A stretch of DNA of 64,000 bases, taken from Haemonchus contortus. Its lineage: Eukaryota; Nematoda; Chromadorea; Rhabditida; Trichostrongylidae. Positions 1-25,006 of the stretch are shown piece after piece. Both the position numbers and the translations under genes were made by a program. The stretch is from contig LS997563.1 in NCBI GenBank assembly GCA_000469685.2, positions 22,682,897 through 22,746,896 of the forward strand. Direction: 5' to 3'. Each line of letters opens with the position of its first letter. Within the stretch, counting starts at the first letter, position 1. The notes under the pieces are model-generated. The model saw only the letters and a list, made by a program, of their open reading frames with translations. It had not been told where the DNA came from and did no database searches.

Positions 1-134
1 AATGACAACAGCAAGGTCATTAGCACCAATAGGAGTGAAAAAGGTAGGCGTGCTATGTTTATGGCTCTACCAATTTTCTGTATGGTAAAGAGTTAAACCA
101 TTCCCTTCAGGTTGAAAGAATCGTCGAGAGCAAA

Positions 135-921
135 ATGGCTCTCACGCATTCCTATACCATCCTCCCATTGATCTATGCTGACGGCAAGCTGGGGAAAAAG
201 TCATACGTTGTTCTCCAAGAAAAAGGAGGAGCTTCCCCGCGTCAAGGCCACTTCAATGCTCCAAATCTGGTAGTCAGAGCGGGCACAACACACATCATGA
301 CCAAGGAGCTCATGGTCGATTGGATTAGGAATTGTCTTCTTGAGAGCAGGGACGGTCACCAGGAAATGCACCTTATTGTAGACTCGTGGTCGTCCTTCCG
401 CGATACCAATACCATCAAACAAGCTGTACCAGAAGGTGTGCAACGCTCTTTATCATTGCATATGTGTAGCGCGCGGTTCATTGCTTGACGAACACATCAT
501 TACAGGATGTAAAATTGAAGTATACAGTATTCCTGCCGGTGCTACGTCCATGATTCAGCCATTGGACGTCTTTTTCTTCGGTCCTATGAAGAATGTTATG
601 AAGAGGATCAGAACTAGAGCTATGTTGAATGCAGCGGACTTCAATATGACGCAGAGAGATAATATACTTAAGGTTCTATCCCAAGTGTATCGAATGTTTT
701 GTGCACCACGTTTTTCTAATTTTCTAAAATGCTCTTGGTACAAAGCTGGGTATATTGATGAATACCCAGGTTCCTGTGTCGCACCGGCTGAGTATTTGTT
801 CAGTCTTGAGACGATTCACTGTTTTGTCACCGGATGTAAAGAATCAGCATGTATAAGATGCGCAGTTTGCGAACAACATGTGTGCTTCACGCATTTTTTT
901 AAGTTTTTCCATCAATGTTGA
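135..921 (+). pseudogene. DDE-superfamily transposase relic (copy 1)
   Basis: Transposase catalytic core of a cut-and-paste DNA transposon, broken into two frames near 436-490. The first part reads a DDE_1-like strand with the first acidic residue in YADGKLG and the second in LIVDSWSS; the second part carries IPAGATSMIQPLDV, which matches the third-aspartate block of pogo/Tc1-type DDE_1 domains. The C-terminus has a Cys-rich knuckle, [15 protein letters not shown], that could bind zinc. No start or helix-turn-helix domain is visible inside the window, so the 5' part may lie to the left. The same core and knuckle recur, rearranged, at 26980-27580, showing a repeat family. The exact superfamily is inferred from motifs and remains open (pogo/Tigger-like is my best guess). 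Confidence 0.75.
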
Positions 922-1141
922 GTTACTTTCTGGCATCTAACTTATCTCTAGTGTCTTTTTATTGCATTTTTCTTGAAGTTTGAAATAAAAAAGAGTCGTA
1001 CAATTGACTTGCAGAACCACTTTCCCTGGACAAGAGTGACGAGTGAAAACGAAAGCAGAAATAAGGCGTTTTTCTAAACAAATGTCAGAAAGGATTTAGA
1101 GAGTCTTTAATGGAATGAAAAAAACACTTTGCAAAAACGTC

Positions 1142-1218
1142 GACGATGGCGGGGAGCAAACCAGCATTGTACGCCTATGAAGCGAGACCACTACCACTAG
1201 GCCACGTTGGCACTTGAT
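1142..1218 (-). repeat. tRNA-like module in tail of the DDE element, copy 1
   Basis: On the minus strand this stretch has an A-box-like TGGCCTAGTGG and, about 40 bases on, a B-box-like GGTTTGCTCCCC, the spacing expected for a Pol III internal promoter. The acceptor stem does not pair well, so it is not called a functional tRNA. A homologous module sits at 27789-27865 in the same position relative to the second DDE relic. Confidence 0.5.
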
Positions 1219-1400
1219 ACGGAGGCGACGAGTTCGCATATCCAAATAATGCTACTGTCAAGCAAATTTCCAACCCCCATAACTTTTTAAGAAAAGCCAT
1301 TTAGCGGTTTTGATTTCCATTTTCGTAAATAGCATTCAAAACTCTATCGACTTATCTGGGTCTCCATTCAAAGTCCCACGGTAAGTAGACTACCCCTCCT
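1219..1400 (+). repeat. 3' tail of the DDE repeat family
   Basis: Non-coding sequence conserved with 27866-28030. Shared blocks include a CATAA-T-rich stretch near 1278 and the block around 1342-1385 (ACTCTAT...GGTCTCCATTC) that matches the one around 27978-28020. It defines the 3' side of the repeat beyond the tRNA-like module. Confidence 0.5.
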
Positions 1401-1592
1401 TGGTAAGTGTCAGTAGAACGAGTGATTTGCACCAGTAGGCATTAACTTCCGTTTGAGCTGACTGTCGTGGACCAAGCGCAGATCATTGCCCCACCGACAA
1501 CTATGACATTTGTCGAAAGTCGTGGGCTGACGCTATGCATGCTACGGCTGCGACATGACCTGGTTTCGACGGACGCGCGGAACGAAGCGCAC
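1345..1592 (+). mobile_element. hAT-type MITE, copy 1 (left end decayed)
   Basis: Non-coding repeat of the family seen better at 2308-2597 and 20082-20374. The core runs from the GTCAGTAGAACGAG block near 1408 through GACTGTCGTGGACC near 1460 to the right terminus GGTTTCGACGGACGCGCGGA near 1562-1581. The left inverted repeat is largely lost. No open frame here looks like a protein. Confidence 0.6.
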
Positions 1593-2307
1593 CCCGACAG
1601 AAGCGTTCTCTGCGCGTTTCATCTACCAGCAAAGTAAAGGCGTGTCTGCTCGTTGCGTAATCTCCTCTAGAGAGCACCCTCGCCAAGAGAGCATCTCCTC
1701 CAGAGCGCTCTATCGTCAATGGTGGAAATGTAACGTGTATGCGATATGAAGATGGGTCAGAAAAGGACTTATGTGATTATTAGGACTACATACTTTTAAC
1801 TCATACTGATAGACTGAAAGAGAAGGTATGGGAAATTATGATTGTGCTGTATCTCATTGAGGGTTGTTACTGATTCGTCAGTTGAACAATTCTGAAAGAT
1901 GTAAAGGCGTGATTTCTTTTCATCGGTGAAGTAGTTATGTGGCTAAACAGGAAATCCATGCTTTCCTACTCCTTTCCTATTCTCTGCTTCTTTATGTGAG
2001 TGAACACTGAGATGAACGAGATCATTCGAAGATCTGCAGAACAATGAATTAATCAGAACCCGACACGCTGTAGTGTTCTATATTGTAACTAGTAGTAGGG
2101 GAGTTTGCGCACTCTCCTCCTTCTGAGATGCATGGTAAAGAGAACGCAGCGAGAACGATAAAACGCTGATCACTTCATCCGAGGAAGACGACGGCCCTGT
2201 AGCCGATTTTCCCATTCTCACCTTCGTGTGCAGATCTTCAGCTAATTCAGGGGGTCAACAAAGTTGCCAAATATACTTAAAAGCTGCCACACAGACTCGT
2301 TCTTCAT

Positions 2308-2597
2308 GAAATCGTCCGTTGCCCGCGTGCTTCGAAAGTAGGTCACCCCGCCCACTTCGCGCGCGGCTTACCCCGCTGAGGTCTCTAGATGACTTTACAG
2401 TACCACCAAGTGCCAGTAGAGCGAGAGATTTGCATTTGTCCGTGTTATCTTCACTTTGGCTGACTGCCGTGGACCATGCGCAAATCGTTTGCCCCACTGG
2501 CAACTGCGACGTCTGTCAAGTGTCGCGGGCTGACTCGTCGCATACGACGGCTGCGGCGTGACCTAGTTTCGACGGACGCGCGCAACGAAACGCACCC
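2308..2597 (+). mobile_element. hAT-type MITE, copy 2, with target-site duplication
   Basis: About 290 bp, non-coding. The left end holds CGAAAGTAGGTCA and the right end TGACCTAGTTTCGACGGACG, i.e. inverted termini. It is flanked on both sides by GTTCTTCAT (2299-2307 and 2598-2606); eight of these nine bases are the length expected for a hAT-superfamily duplication. Transposition by a hAT enzyme is inferred; no such transposase is in the window. Confidence 0.75.
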
Positions 2598-2802
2598 GTT
2601 CTTCATAGTTTTTGAAGGTTTTCCTTGTTGGGATATCTTGGCAAGCTTTCAAAAGTAAAGTTGATAAGAAGAACTTACTTTTTTCCCTTTCGCTCTAACG
2701 GACGGTTTCATTTTGCATTCCGTGCTCTATCGGAATTCGTTAAACCCAAAGATCAACGTTAGGTCAACTGTTATTCTTCCTATACACAATCCTACTACTG
2801 GC

Positions 2803-2862
2803 TGATTTCATAGTTCGCCGGTCGGCCGCGAGCGTGCGCGCGTGCCGGCCAGGGGCGGCGCT
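2803..2862 (+). repeat. GGCTG(C/A)TTTCA foldback family, copy A
   Basis: Begins GGCTGATTTCATAGTTCGCC and continues GC-rich. The same terminus occurs at 6168-6220 and, as both arms of a palindrome, at 16782-16837. The right end of this copy was not located because another MITE lies directly beside it. Confidence 0.5.
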
Positions 2863-3020
2863 TGCCACTTGTTTACAAACTGACTGTTGATCGATAACGC
2901 AGCCCGGATGACTAATTTGTCGGCATTGAAAGCGGTCGCTGAATACCTTCCAATGCCGAGAAACTAGTCATTCGGCCTGCGGTAACGATCAACATTCAGT
3001 TTGTAAACAAGTGGCAAGCG
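2863..3020. mobile_element. Palindromic MITE with ~69-bp inverted arms
   Basis: Left arm 2863-2931 (CGCTTGCCACTTGTTTACAA...) and right arm 2952-3020 (...TTGTAAACAAGTGGCAAGCG) are near-perfect reverse complements around a 20-base spacer. No coding capacity. It sits inside or beside the foldback element that starts at 2803. Superfamily not identified. Confidence 0.8.
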
Positions 3021-3498
3021 TTTGCTCGATTTACTAATCCTCTGCCAATCCATCGGGACGGTGGGGTCACGCCGTGCATACATTCGCGACCCATAGCGAT
3101 TGAAATTCAGGCCGGTTGGGAACATGAAACGACCCTATCCTGATGGGACGTCAAGAGAAATCTGCTTTTTTCCTTTTGTCTCTGGAGTTCTATTTCTTCT
3201 AGTTCCAGTACTCGCATTCAAGCTTAGTGCTCAAACTTGACTCCCCCGCTTTTGATCTTCAGTATTTCTTGCTATCTTTCGAAGTGGTGATGGAGCAAGC
3301 TCGGTTGTTCATATCTGTTACATTAAAATTCATCTTTACCCATGCGCGCCCCTTATGCGGCATAACCCTATTATCTCCTAAGAAACGGCGGAGATTCCTG
3401 CTATTAGCGATTGAACATTAAGATCTCTCTCTGGTTCTCTGCTCATCTTATGTAGTTTTCATTGGAAATCCCTGAAACTATGTAGCACGCTATTCCAG

Positions 3499-18463
<14,965 letters not shown>

Positions 18464-18709
18464 GAAGCAATGCGGACTGAAGAATCTGCTTACAAAGTAA
18501 AGAACTGGTGCAAGAAGAGGCAAAATAAAACAGGATGTCTCCCGTTTGTTTCGTAGTATAATTGTTGATTGAACTCTATTTGTTTTCATCCCTTTGTTAA
18601 ATTGTTTGGGAGCTGTTGCATTTTGTTCGTTCAAGTAAACTTTGTGAATATTCTATTGTGACGTTGTGCTCGTGACACCACTCCATGAATCTGAATTCTT
18701 CCAGAAAAT

Positions 18710-19171
18710 ATGCTGCCGAAAATGGTTTCTCGTGATTTAGACAATTTGCAGGAAGAAATTCAGTTACAAAGCTGGTATGCTCAGCGTGTCAACCAACTGC
18801 ATCATGCCACAAGCCATTTTCACAGTCATGAATGGGTGACTGATATATGCAGTGGGTCAGTTGTATCCGTGCTGGGATTACTGGAGAGCTCCAGTTTCCC
18901 ACACAACTTTGAATCTAACTCGACCCGAATAAAACAAAAGGGTTATCCTTTGATGTGTTGTAATAATATTTACTCTGTTGCGGCTCTTGTTCGGAACCCG
19001 GGTTCGCCCATTAGTTCCACCTTTTTTCCGGTAGTGGAGAGGAAACCTATTTCCAAGAGTAAAATTTGCATAGTGCTCTTGCGTCTTTCGAGTCTCCGAC
19101 TAACTTCGCTCCCGGATCGAAATAGCTTCTTAGCTAATTTGGCCTTTCATAGCTTGCTCGGCAGATTCTAA
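18710..19171 (+). other. Unassigned 153-codon open frame
   Basis: Opens MLPKMVSRDLDNLQEEIQLQ; the second half is hydrophobic and irregular. It directly precedes the CR1-like LINE end at 19186 and lies only 250 bases after the nsun-5 stop. No domain recognised; probably part of the LINE insertion or chance. Confidence 0.2.
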
Positions 19172-19185
19172 ATATCCAATGGAAC

Positions 19186-19754
19186 GTGGGTTTCAGTCGT
19201 TGTTGTGGTGTTGGCTACCAGCTTATACCTAATGGCGCAGACAGAAGAGATCGAATAGGGCTTAAAAGTTTATCTTCTAGGCGTGTTGTCAATGATTTGC
19301 TGATGGTGTTTAAGATATTGACCGGCCGAGTTACTTTGTGCTCTTCAGACTTCTTTGAGGTCGTTAGGGCAAACGCTAGGAGAGGTAGCATCAAGCTCAG
19401 GACCCCGATTTCTAGAACTCAGGTCAGGTTCAATAGCTTTCCTATCAGGACTCTGAATCATTTCAACAAATTATTTTGTCGAAATACGCTCGCTCTGTCT
19501 CTCACCCAATTCAAAAGGCTGGCCTCGGTTGCTTAGTACCATGTTTTCTTATGCTAATTCTTACAGGGGTTTCACATTTCTCATCTTCTTTGAGTTGTGT
19601 TGTTGATGTTCATTTAATTTTTGTTTTGTTCTATTCTTCTGCACACATGTATTCTGTCGTTTTTTGTGCGCCTTTGTCCCCCTTGCTTTTATGTATATGC
19701 GTTTTGGTTGCTTACCTCACGTAGACTTGTCTACGCTTTCAATAAATAAATAAA
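19186..19754 (+). pseudogene. CR1-like LINE, 3' end of reverse transcriptase ORF plus tail
   Basis: Reads the typical end of a CR1/jockey-type pol: GLKSLSSRRVVNDLLMVFKI, then FFEVV, RTPISRTQVRFNSFPIRTLN and a stop at 19534-19536. A second, better copy of the same segment is at 59485-59877. The element finishes with a short stem-loop (CGTAGAC/GTCTACG, 19720-19735) and (AATA)n tail. Confidence 0.75.
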
Positions 19755-19789
19755 TGCTAGGGCTAAGAAGTTCCTGGCACAGATGTGTG

Positions 19790-20081
19790 CGTGTGTGTCT
19801 GACCGGAAATTTTTAACTGCTGTTCCACTAGACCTAGAGCTTTAAATTATGGTTGGTGGCAGGACGAGACTCCGCCCCAGAGGGCAGCGTTTGCACGAAA
19901 TAAATGTTAGAGCATTCAAAGTTTGTATGAATACAGGTGGCAGGATGGGAACACTTATGACAAGTGGCTGATCTGGACTACGAGGGCGGGCTTGTGACAT
20001 TCGTGACTCCGATTCTCGTGGACCTGGAGCGATTTGCAGAACGGGCGACATTGAGGGAACACTGATGAAAGGTGGGAGGAA
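19790..20081 (+). repeat. Composite GC-rich repeat family (left of MITE)
   Basis: Starts with a GTGTGTGCGTGTGTGTCTG tract, then ACTAGACCTAGAGC, GGTGGCAGGACGAGACTCCG and CCGCCC/GGGCGG motifs. Continues after the inserted MITE at about 20383. Same family as 25687-26350 and 34975-35880. Confidence 0.65.
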
Positions 20082-20374
20082 TGGGTGCGCTTCGTTGCGC
20101 GTGTCCGTCGAAACTAGGTCATGCCGCAGCCGACGCACGCGGCGAGTCGGCCCGCGATATTTGACAGACGTCGCAATTGTCATTGGGGCATACGCTTTGC
20201 GTTTGGTCCACGACAGTCAGTTCAAGAAGAAGATAACACAGACGAATGCGAATCATTTACTCCAATGACACTTGGTAGTGCTGTAATGTCATCTCGAGAC
20301 CTCAGTGTGATGCGCCGCGCGCGAAGTGGGCGGGGTGACCTACTTTCGACGGACACGCGCAACGGACGTTCTCC
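20082..20374 (-). mobile_element. hAT-type MITE, copy 3, with 8-bp target-site duplication
   Basis: 293 bp. Inverted termini contain CGTTGCGCGTGTCCGTCGAA (left) and TTCGACGGACACGCGCAACG (right). Exactly flanked by GGGAGGAA at 20074-20081 and 20375-20382. It is inserted in the composite repeat, whose sequence resumes at 20383. Orientation is opposite to copies 1 and 2. Confidence 0.8.
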
Positions 20375-20382
20375 GGGAGGAA

Positions 20383-20560
20383 TAGACTCCATCCGAATAG
20401 AGCGGAGGTGCGCGAAATAAATGCATGATTGGGAAATCAGGAGCGTACGAGAAAATTACTAATTCAAGCTTGAGGCGTTCAAATTTGGCATAGGGCAGGT
20501 GGTACTAAGACACCGATGGTAGATGGCAGAAAGCGACTTGTTGGAGACGTAGAATTTTTG
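20383..20560 (+). repeat. Composite GC-rich repeat family (right of MITE)
   Basis: Contains TTGAGGCGTTCAAATTTGGC and GGGCAGGTGG, the 'gcgctcaaatttggta' block of the family. Non-coding. Confidence 0.5.
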
Positions 20561-20852
20561 AAAGAAGCGGAGCATGCGTGACATGAAAGTAACTTGAGTG
20601 GAAACACGCAGTGAAATTGGAAAACCTCCTGTCTCCTCTGAAGCCTCGGCTGAGATGTCATCGGTCAACGTTGCGGCCAGTCGCCTTCGTCTAGGCTTTG
20701 ATGCCAAAAAATGTTTGGATTTTATCATGATCGAGCGACGTTTAGACCTCAGTTCAGTTTGAATGTAGCCTATAAATATCTAGAGAGATCTTGAAACCAC
20801 ACATAACCCAATGCAAACGGAGACCGTTGACTCATTTTTGCAAACTTCGATT

Positions 20853-21909
20853 TTAACCTTCCGCAGTGGGTGGGCTTGACCTCTGGCTTGATGTCGGTAG
20901 CAGTCGAAAATTCCCTTGATCGGTTACAGTTCTGCATGTTAAGGAGGCATGATTACCCTTATGACAGAACAGGCACTGGTCGTTTGAGTAAGGACGGGAG
21001 TTGACGTACTTGTCTTTCGGAGCGGTGCCCTTGATGTCAGGCTTAGGGCCTAATCTGCTCTCCACGAAACCTTAGGCGGTAATCTCTTTCTTTAGATGAC
21101 CCACGAGGTTTTCGATTGTTTGTCCATCTTGCGTAGGATTTGAAAGTGGGACATGTTTCACCGTTGCATGGAAACCTTGCCACTATTGTGTCATACCACA
21201 TGGGGTCACAGGTTTTGCGCACGTCATAGCCGGCGGACACCATCTGGTTAATTAATATCCGGATTTGGTCGAACACGGCTGAACAAGTATCGGCGCAATT
21301 GCTTGCTGGCTTCACGATGGCCAGTTTTCGCACCACCTGGGACCTATTTGCAGGCTGGTTGCAGTAGTTCTCCTTTAAAGTTTGGATAATCCACTCGTAG
21401 TTTTGTGGTACGAGTTGTATTCCTTTTATTGAGGCTTGGGCTCTGCCTCTGAGACTTTCCTTGAGTAACAAAATCTTTTCCATAACGTCTAGTTCATGAC
21501 TGTTATGTACGAGGGCTTCGAAGAACGCCCAATATTCTGGGAAGTCCTCGCTGTTGCCATGAAATTTGGGCAGTGGAGGCTTCATGGATCGGGATGATCC
21601 TACAGTAATCTCCGCTCTATCGACTACTGCCGAACTTGGCGTAGCTTGAGACTGATTGCTCTCGCTACTTTGGGTTTCTTCAGTCAGGATGTGATCCTGT
21701 TTGGGATCAATTCCCTGTGCTGGACTATCATTTGTGACGTCCTGAAGTAGTAAGGATTTCTGGGAAATGAAGCCGAGTTTGACGCTCATATTATTCCTCA
21801 TGCACTTAGATTCATCGTGTCGTGCAGTTAGCATGAAGATAAGCTCATCTGCACTGGCCAATTCTTTGTGCAATTGAGACTCGTTTTTAATTTGCTCAAT
21901 TTCCAGCAA
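20853..21909 (-). pseudogene. BEL/Pao LTR-retrotransposon gag
   Basis: Structural (gag) polyprotein region of a BEL/Pao element. The main frame, 21909-21043, carries a DUF1759-type block: LPKFHGNSEDFPEYWAFFEA, then KILLLKESLRGRAQASIKG and VPQNYEWIIQTLKENY. After a frame break near 21050 the second frame holds a zinc knuckle CLFCHKGNHASLTC. The region upstream to 22400 probably holds the gag start and leader. No protease or reverse transcriptase is seen downstream, so the copy is truncated. A tyrosine recombinase lies about 790 bp away on the other strand. Confidence 0.85.
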
Positions 21910-22081
21910 TAAATCCTTCTTGTCTGACTTGTTTTTGCAATGTCTATACTCTTCTCTTATTTCCTCATAGTTTTATGAGGTTCGCTCTCCCCTCTTTGAT
22001 TTGCTTAATACCACTTTGTAGTAGTATAGTATATGGTTTCGTTACACATTTCATAGCTATCCTCATCTAGTGTAGGATATT

Positions 22082-22420
22082 CTATTTTTCTTGTGTACTC
22101 TGCTTATTTGGAGACCAGATTTTTAAGCGTTTGCGCTGTTCATAATCGGAATTTTGTGGAAGTGCAACGACATCTTGTACAAGACTTCCGGAGTTTAGCA
22201 AATTCTGTTTGGTACAACGGAAGAGGTCTCCAGGTACGAATGTCGTACGGGAGGAAGTTTCCCTGATATGGGATGAATCAGTTAAGATTCGCGGTCTTGA
22301 AAAGGACCGTATAGATGTGCTCGTGATATGAGCTGTCTTCGTTCCAGGCCCCAAAGATGTCACTCTTTGACGCGGGAAATTCGGCTGTTAGGCCGATGCA
22401 CCAGATAACCAGGATGGGTG
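22082..22420 (-). other. Probable 5' leader/N-terminal part of the Pao element
   Basis: On the minus strand a segment GGTGCATCGGCCTAAC near 22384-22400 resembles GCTGCATCGGCCAAAC near 40275-40290, upstream of the other Pao gag fragment. A 93-codon frame (22363-22082) is open. A primer-binding site is possible but not proven. Confidence 0.4.
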
Positions 22421-22696
22421 CGGAAGACGGTGATTTATCCTTTTGAGACAATCAAGGCAAAAGTGGTTCAGAATCTTTATTAAGAGCGAGATGAGAGTGA
22501 GATCAGAGCGTGGGCGGGCTGACCGATCCCAACGCTTGACAAAGCAAGTATACTCGAAGTGTGAATGCTACAAGCACGAGCCTAATCCACTACGCCCCGC
22601 CCCACTTGCTAGCGTGGGATAGGGCGCTTACGTAATATGTAGTACAGGGTCGTCGGCGACGACACCCACCCACCCTACCCAGTCATTTCAGGACCA

Positions 22697-23603
22697 ATGT
22701 GGAGAGAAGCTAGCGACCTGTGTCATACCGCTGTGGAGTGCAAACTGCCAGAAATCGGAGAAGCTATCAGATTTTCACTTAATAGTCACCGTTCCAATGC
22801 CACGTTCACGGCGTACTCTCACGCATGTCGAAAATTCATTACGTCGTGGGGAGCGGAACACCTCAAAAAAGTGCCTAATTCTAAAGCACGGAATCTTTTC
22901 TCAGCACATTGCATTAACGAGAGCCAGCATATATCCCTGCCCATGATTGCGGCAGCCTTGAACTTCTTCCTTGGAAAGCAGAGGGAGGCAGATAAGGAAG
23001 TGGAAAAACTTTTGTTGGATAGTGCCGTTCGAAATAGAGCTCCTATTAGTCATAGAACCAAAATAACAGTGGAGGATTATAATAAAATCGTACATCCGGG
23101 ATTTGTATCTGAAGACCCAAAGGCCTATTCTTCCACAGCACTAGCCATACTGTTGTTTCGAGGCTTCCTACGATTCAGTGAAGCTCGAAGTTTAATGAAG
23201 CACAACCTCACATGCACGAATAATACCTACTCAGTATTTACCGCTATGTCGAAAACGGATCAGGCGCGACTGGGAGCGGTCGTAACTTTTAGATTAGGAG
23301 GCTCATCTAATGAGCACGCGGCGTTAGAGAAACACATTAGGTTCGCGGCGGGTCTCAACAGTAGCTATCTATTTGCGTCCCGATCTACTTCGCTTCCTCT
23401 GAGTCCCTCGACCCTCTCAAAAAGGCTACAGCAGCTGTTCCTTATTGCAGGGATTAGTCATAAAAACTATACCACACACAGTTTTCGAGGGGGCGCAGCA
23501 TCTACGGCTTTGGAGCAAGGTCATGCAGATGAGGAGATGGAAATCCCTTAAATCTTTCCAGGCCTACATTCGCCCTGCAGCAGTCGAACTGACCCTAAGA
23601 TAA
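22697..23603 (+). pseudogene. Tyrosine recombinase of a YR-type retroelement or transposon
   Basis: Tyrosine site-specific recombinase; such enzymes cut and rejoin DNA through a phosphotyrosine. The frame 22697-23551 gives 284 residues with an N-terminal core-binding-like region (about 20-100) and a catalytic domain: box I arginine R159 in FRGFLRFSEARSL, lysine K186 in SKTDQARLG, and H261-x-x-R264 in THSFRGGAAS. The nucleophile is not in this frame: it lies in the next frame, in RRWKSLKSFQAYIRP (Tyr at 23565-23567, stop at 23601-23603), so a one-base frame change near 23520-23540 separates it. The SKTDQ and RWKS...YIR pattern is what I know from animal DIRS/PAT-like and related YR elements. 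An acceptor-like CATTTCAG stands just before the first ATG. Confidence 0.85.
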
Positions 23604-24893
23604 TTGGGGTATCACTACTAATTATCTTTGATGCATGTATAACCTCAGCCATACCCTACCTTATTCATGTATTACATTTACTGCGTAGACGATACGGTTT
23701 TTCCATCAAGCATAATCAGTTACTACGTTGATGTTGATGTATGTCCATAATTAAATAGGTAAATGATATGACATAATATGCATGCATTTCAATTGGCTCG
23801 ACACGGTCTATGTACACATATATCGTAATATGAGTATCAATATATCATGTTAGTTGCTGTACTAGTGCCGCCTATAACGTCTGGCAATAAACCTTCACCA
23901 CTCTCTCTTCTCCTGGAGTCGAAAAGCAATTTATGTCGTAGTGACGAAGGAACGTAGATATAAATATGTTTTCGACTACTGTTCTTGACTATTGTCGTAT
24001 TCGAATCAGAGTGATATTTCGTGCCTATCTATTTCAGAAGGAATAAGTTGCAAAAAGTAAGACTCGAAAAAAGAAGGCAACTTTTATGCGCTAGCAATGT
24101 AACAATCAATAACACAACAAGGTTGACATAACCGCGTGCTCCAGCCGACACGCAATGAATGCAGGAGCTAAATCAACAAGACAACATAAAAACTCATTCG
24201 TGCTAAGTAACACGGGCTATTTATCTCGATAGATCGAAAACATGGATCATCGTGAGCTTAGCATGGCGCTACAGAAGTGAAAACCAGTACTCACTATGAA
24301 TAACCTCTATTAGAAATACAAACAGACCTTTTCTCATTAATATATGGTTACTCAAAATGTGAAACAGTCGAAAAGAAAAAACAACGGGTTTAAGCGGTCT
24401 GAAGACCTACTTTGTCACTGTTCTCATCAGACATCTAGGACGGCGATGGTCAAATACAGGCCTATTCAAAAATTATTTTGCTTTTGATATACAAATACAT
24501 TCTCTGGAAACTATTAAAACCGTGAAATAAGCGGGAGAATATTTGTCATTGAGCAGTGTGGGCAAACAATATATGGAAGCAAATGTCTATCAAGAAGTTG
24601 CTTCGGCGACATCGATGATAAAACTCCAGCTATACATCTCTAGATACATAAAATGTGTAAAATAACGCTTTGACGACGCTCGTCGAGCCATAAATTACGA
24701 TTCTTGTGCTATTCAGTGTCTGCCCGTAGAAGGAAAACGGCAATGGGGAAATCGTTCATTGGAAAAGCTAGACTTTCGAATCTATCCTGACTCACCTAAG
24801 GGCTAGGTGCTAAAGCTTAACCACCCACAGTAATTAAATAATGAGCGGCAAGCCAATAACCGGAATTCAAAGAAAAAGGTCGCTCGTCTCGTT
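23604..24893. other. AT-rich stretch, no feature recognised
   Basis: Between the recombinase and the end of the PUF gene. It may include the 3'UTR of the PUF gene (minus strand). No coding frame, TIR or repeat was recognised. Confidence 0.4.
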
Positions 24894-25006
24894 CTACATC
24901 ACTGCGGGATTCACATTACCAACTTGCATTCCAGACATGTCGTATTGAGGATGTTGGTGATGAGCATGGTTGTACTGCTGCTTTTGAAAATATTTCTCCA
25001 GTTTGG
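24894..25006 (-). CDS. puf-9: PUF gene last exon
   Basis: Acceptor CTCTTTCAG; phase 1 from exon 16 gives HIITKLEKYF, matching the HILAKLEKYY end of human PUM proteins. Continues [19 protein letters not shown] and ends NPAVM, TAG at 24896-24894. Separated from exon 16 by a 6.8-kb intron. Confidence 0.9.
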
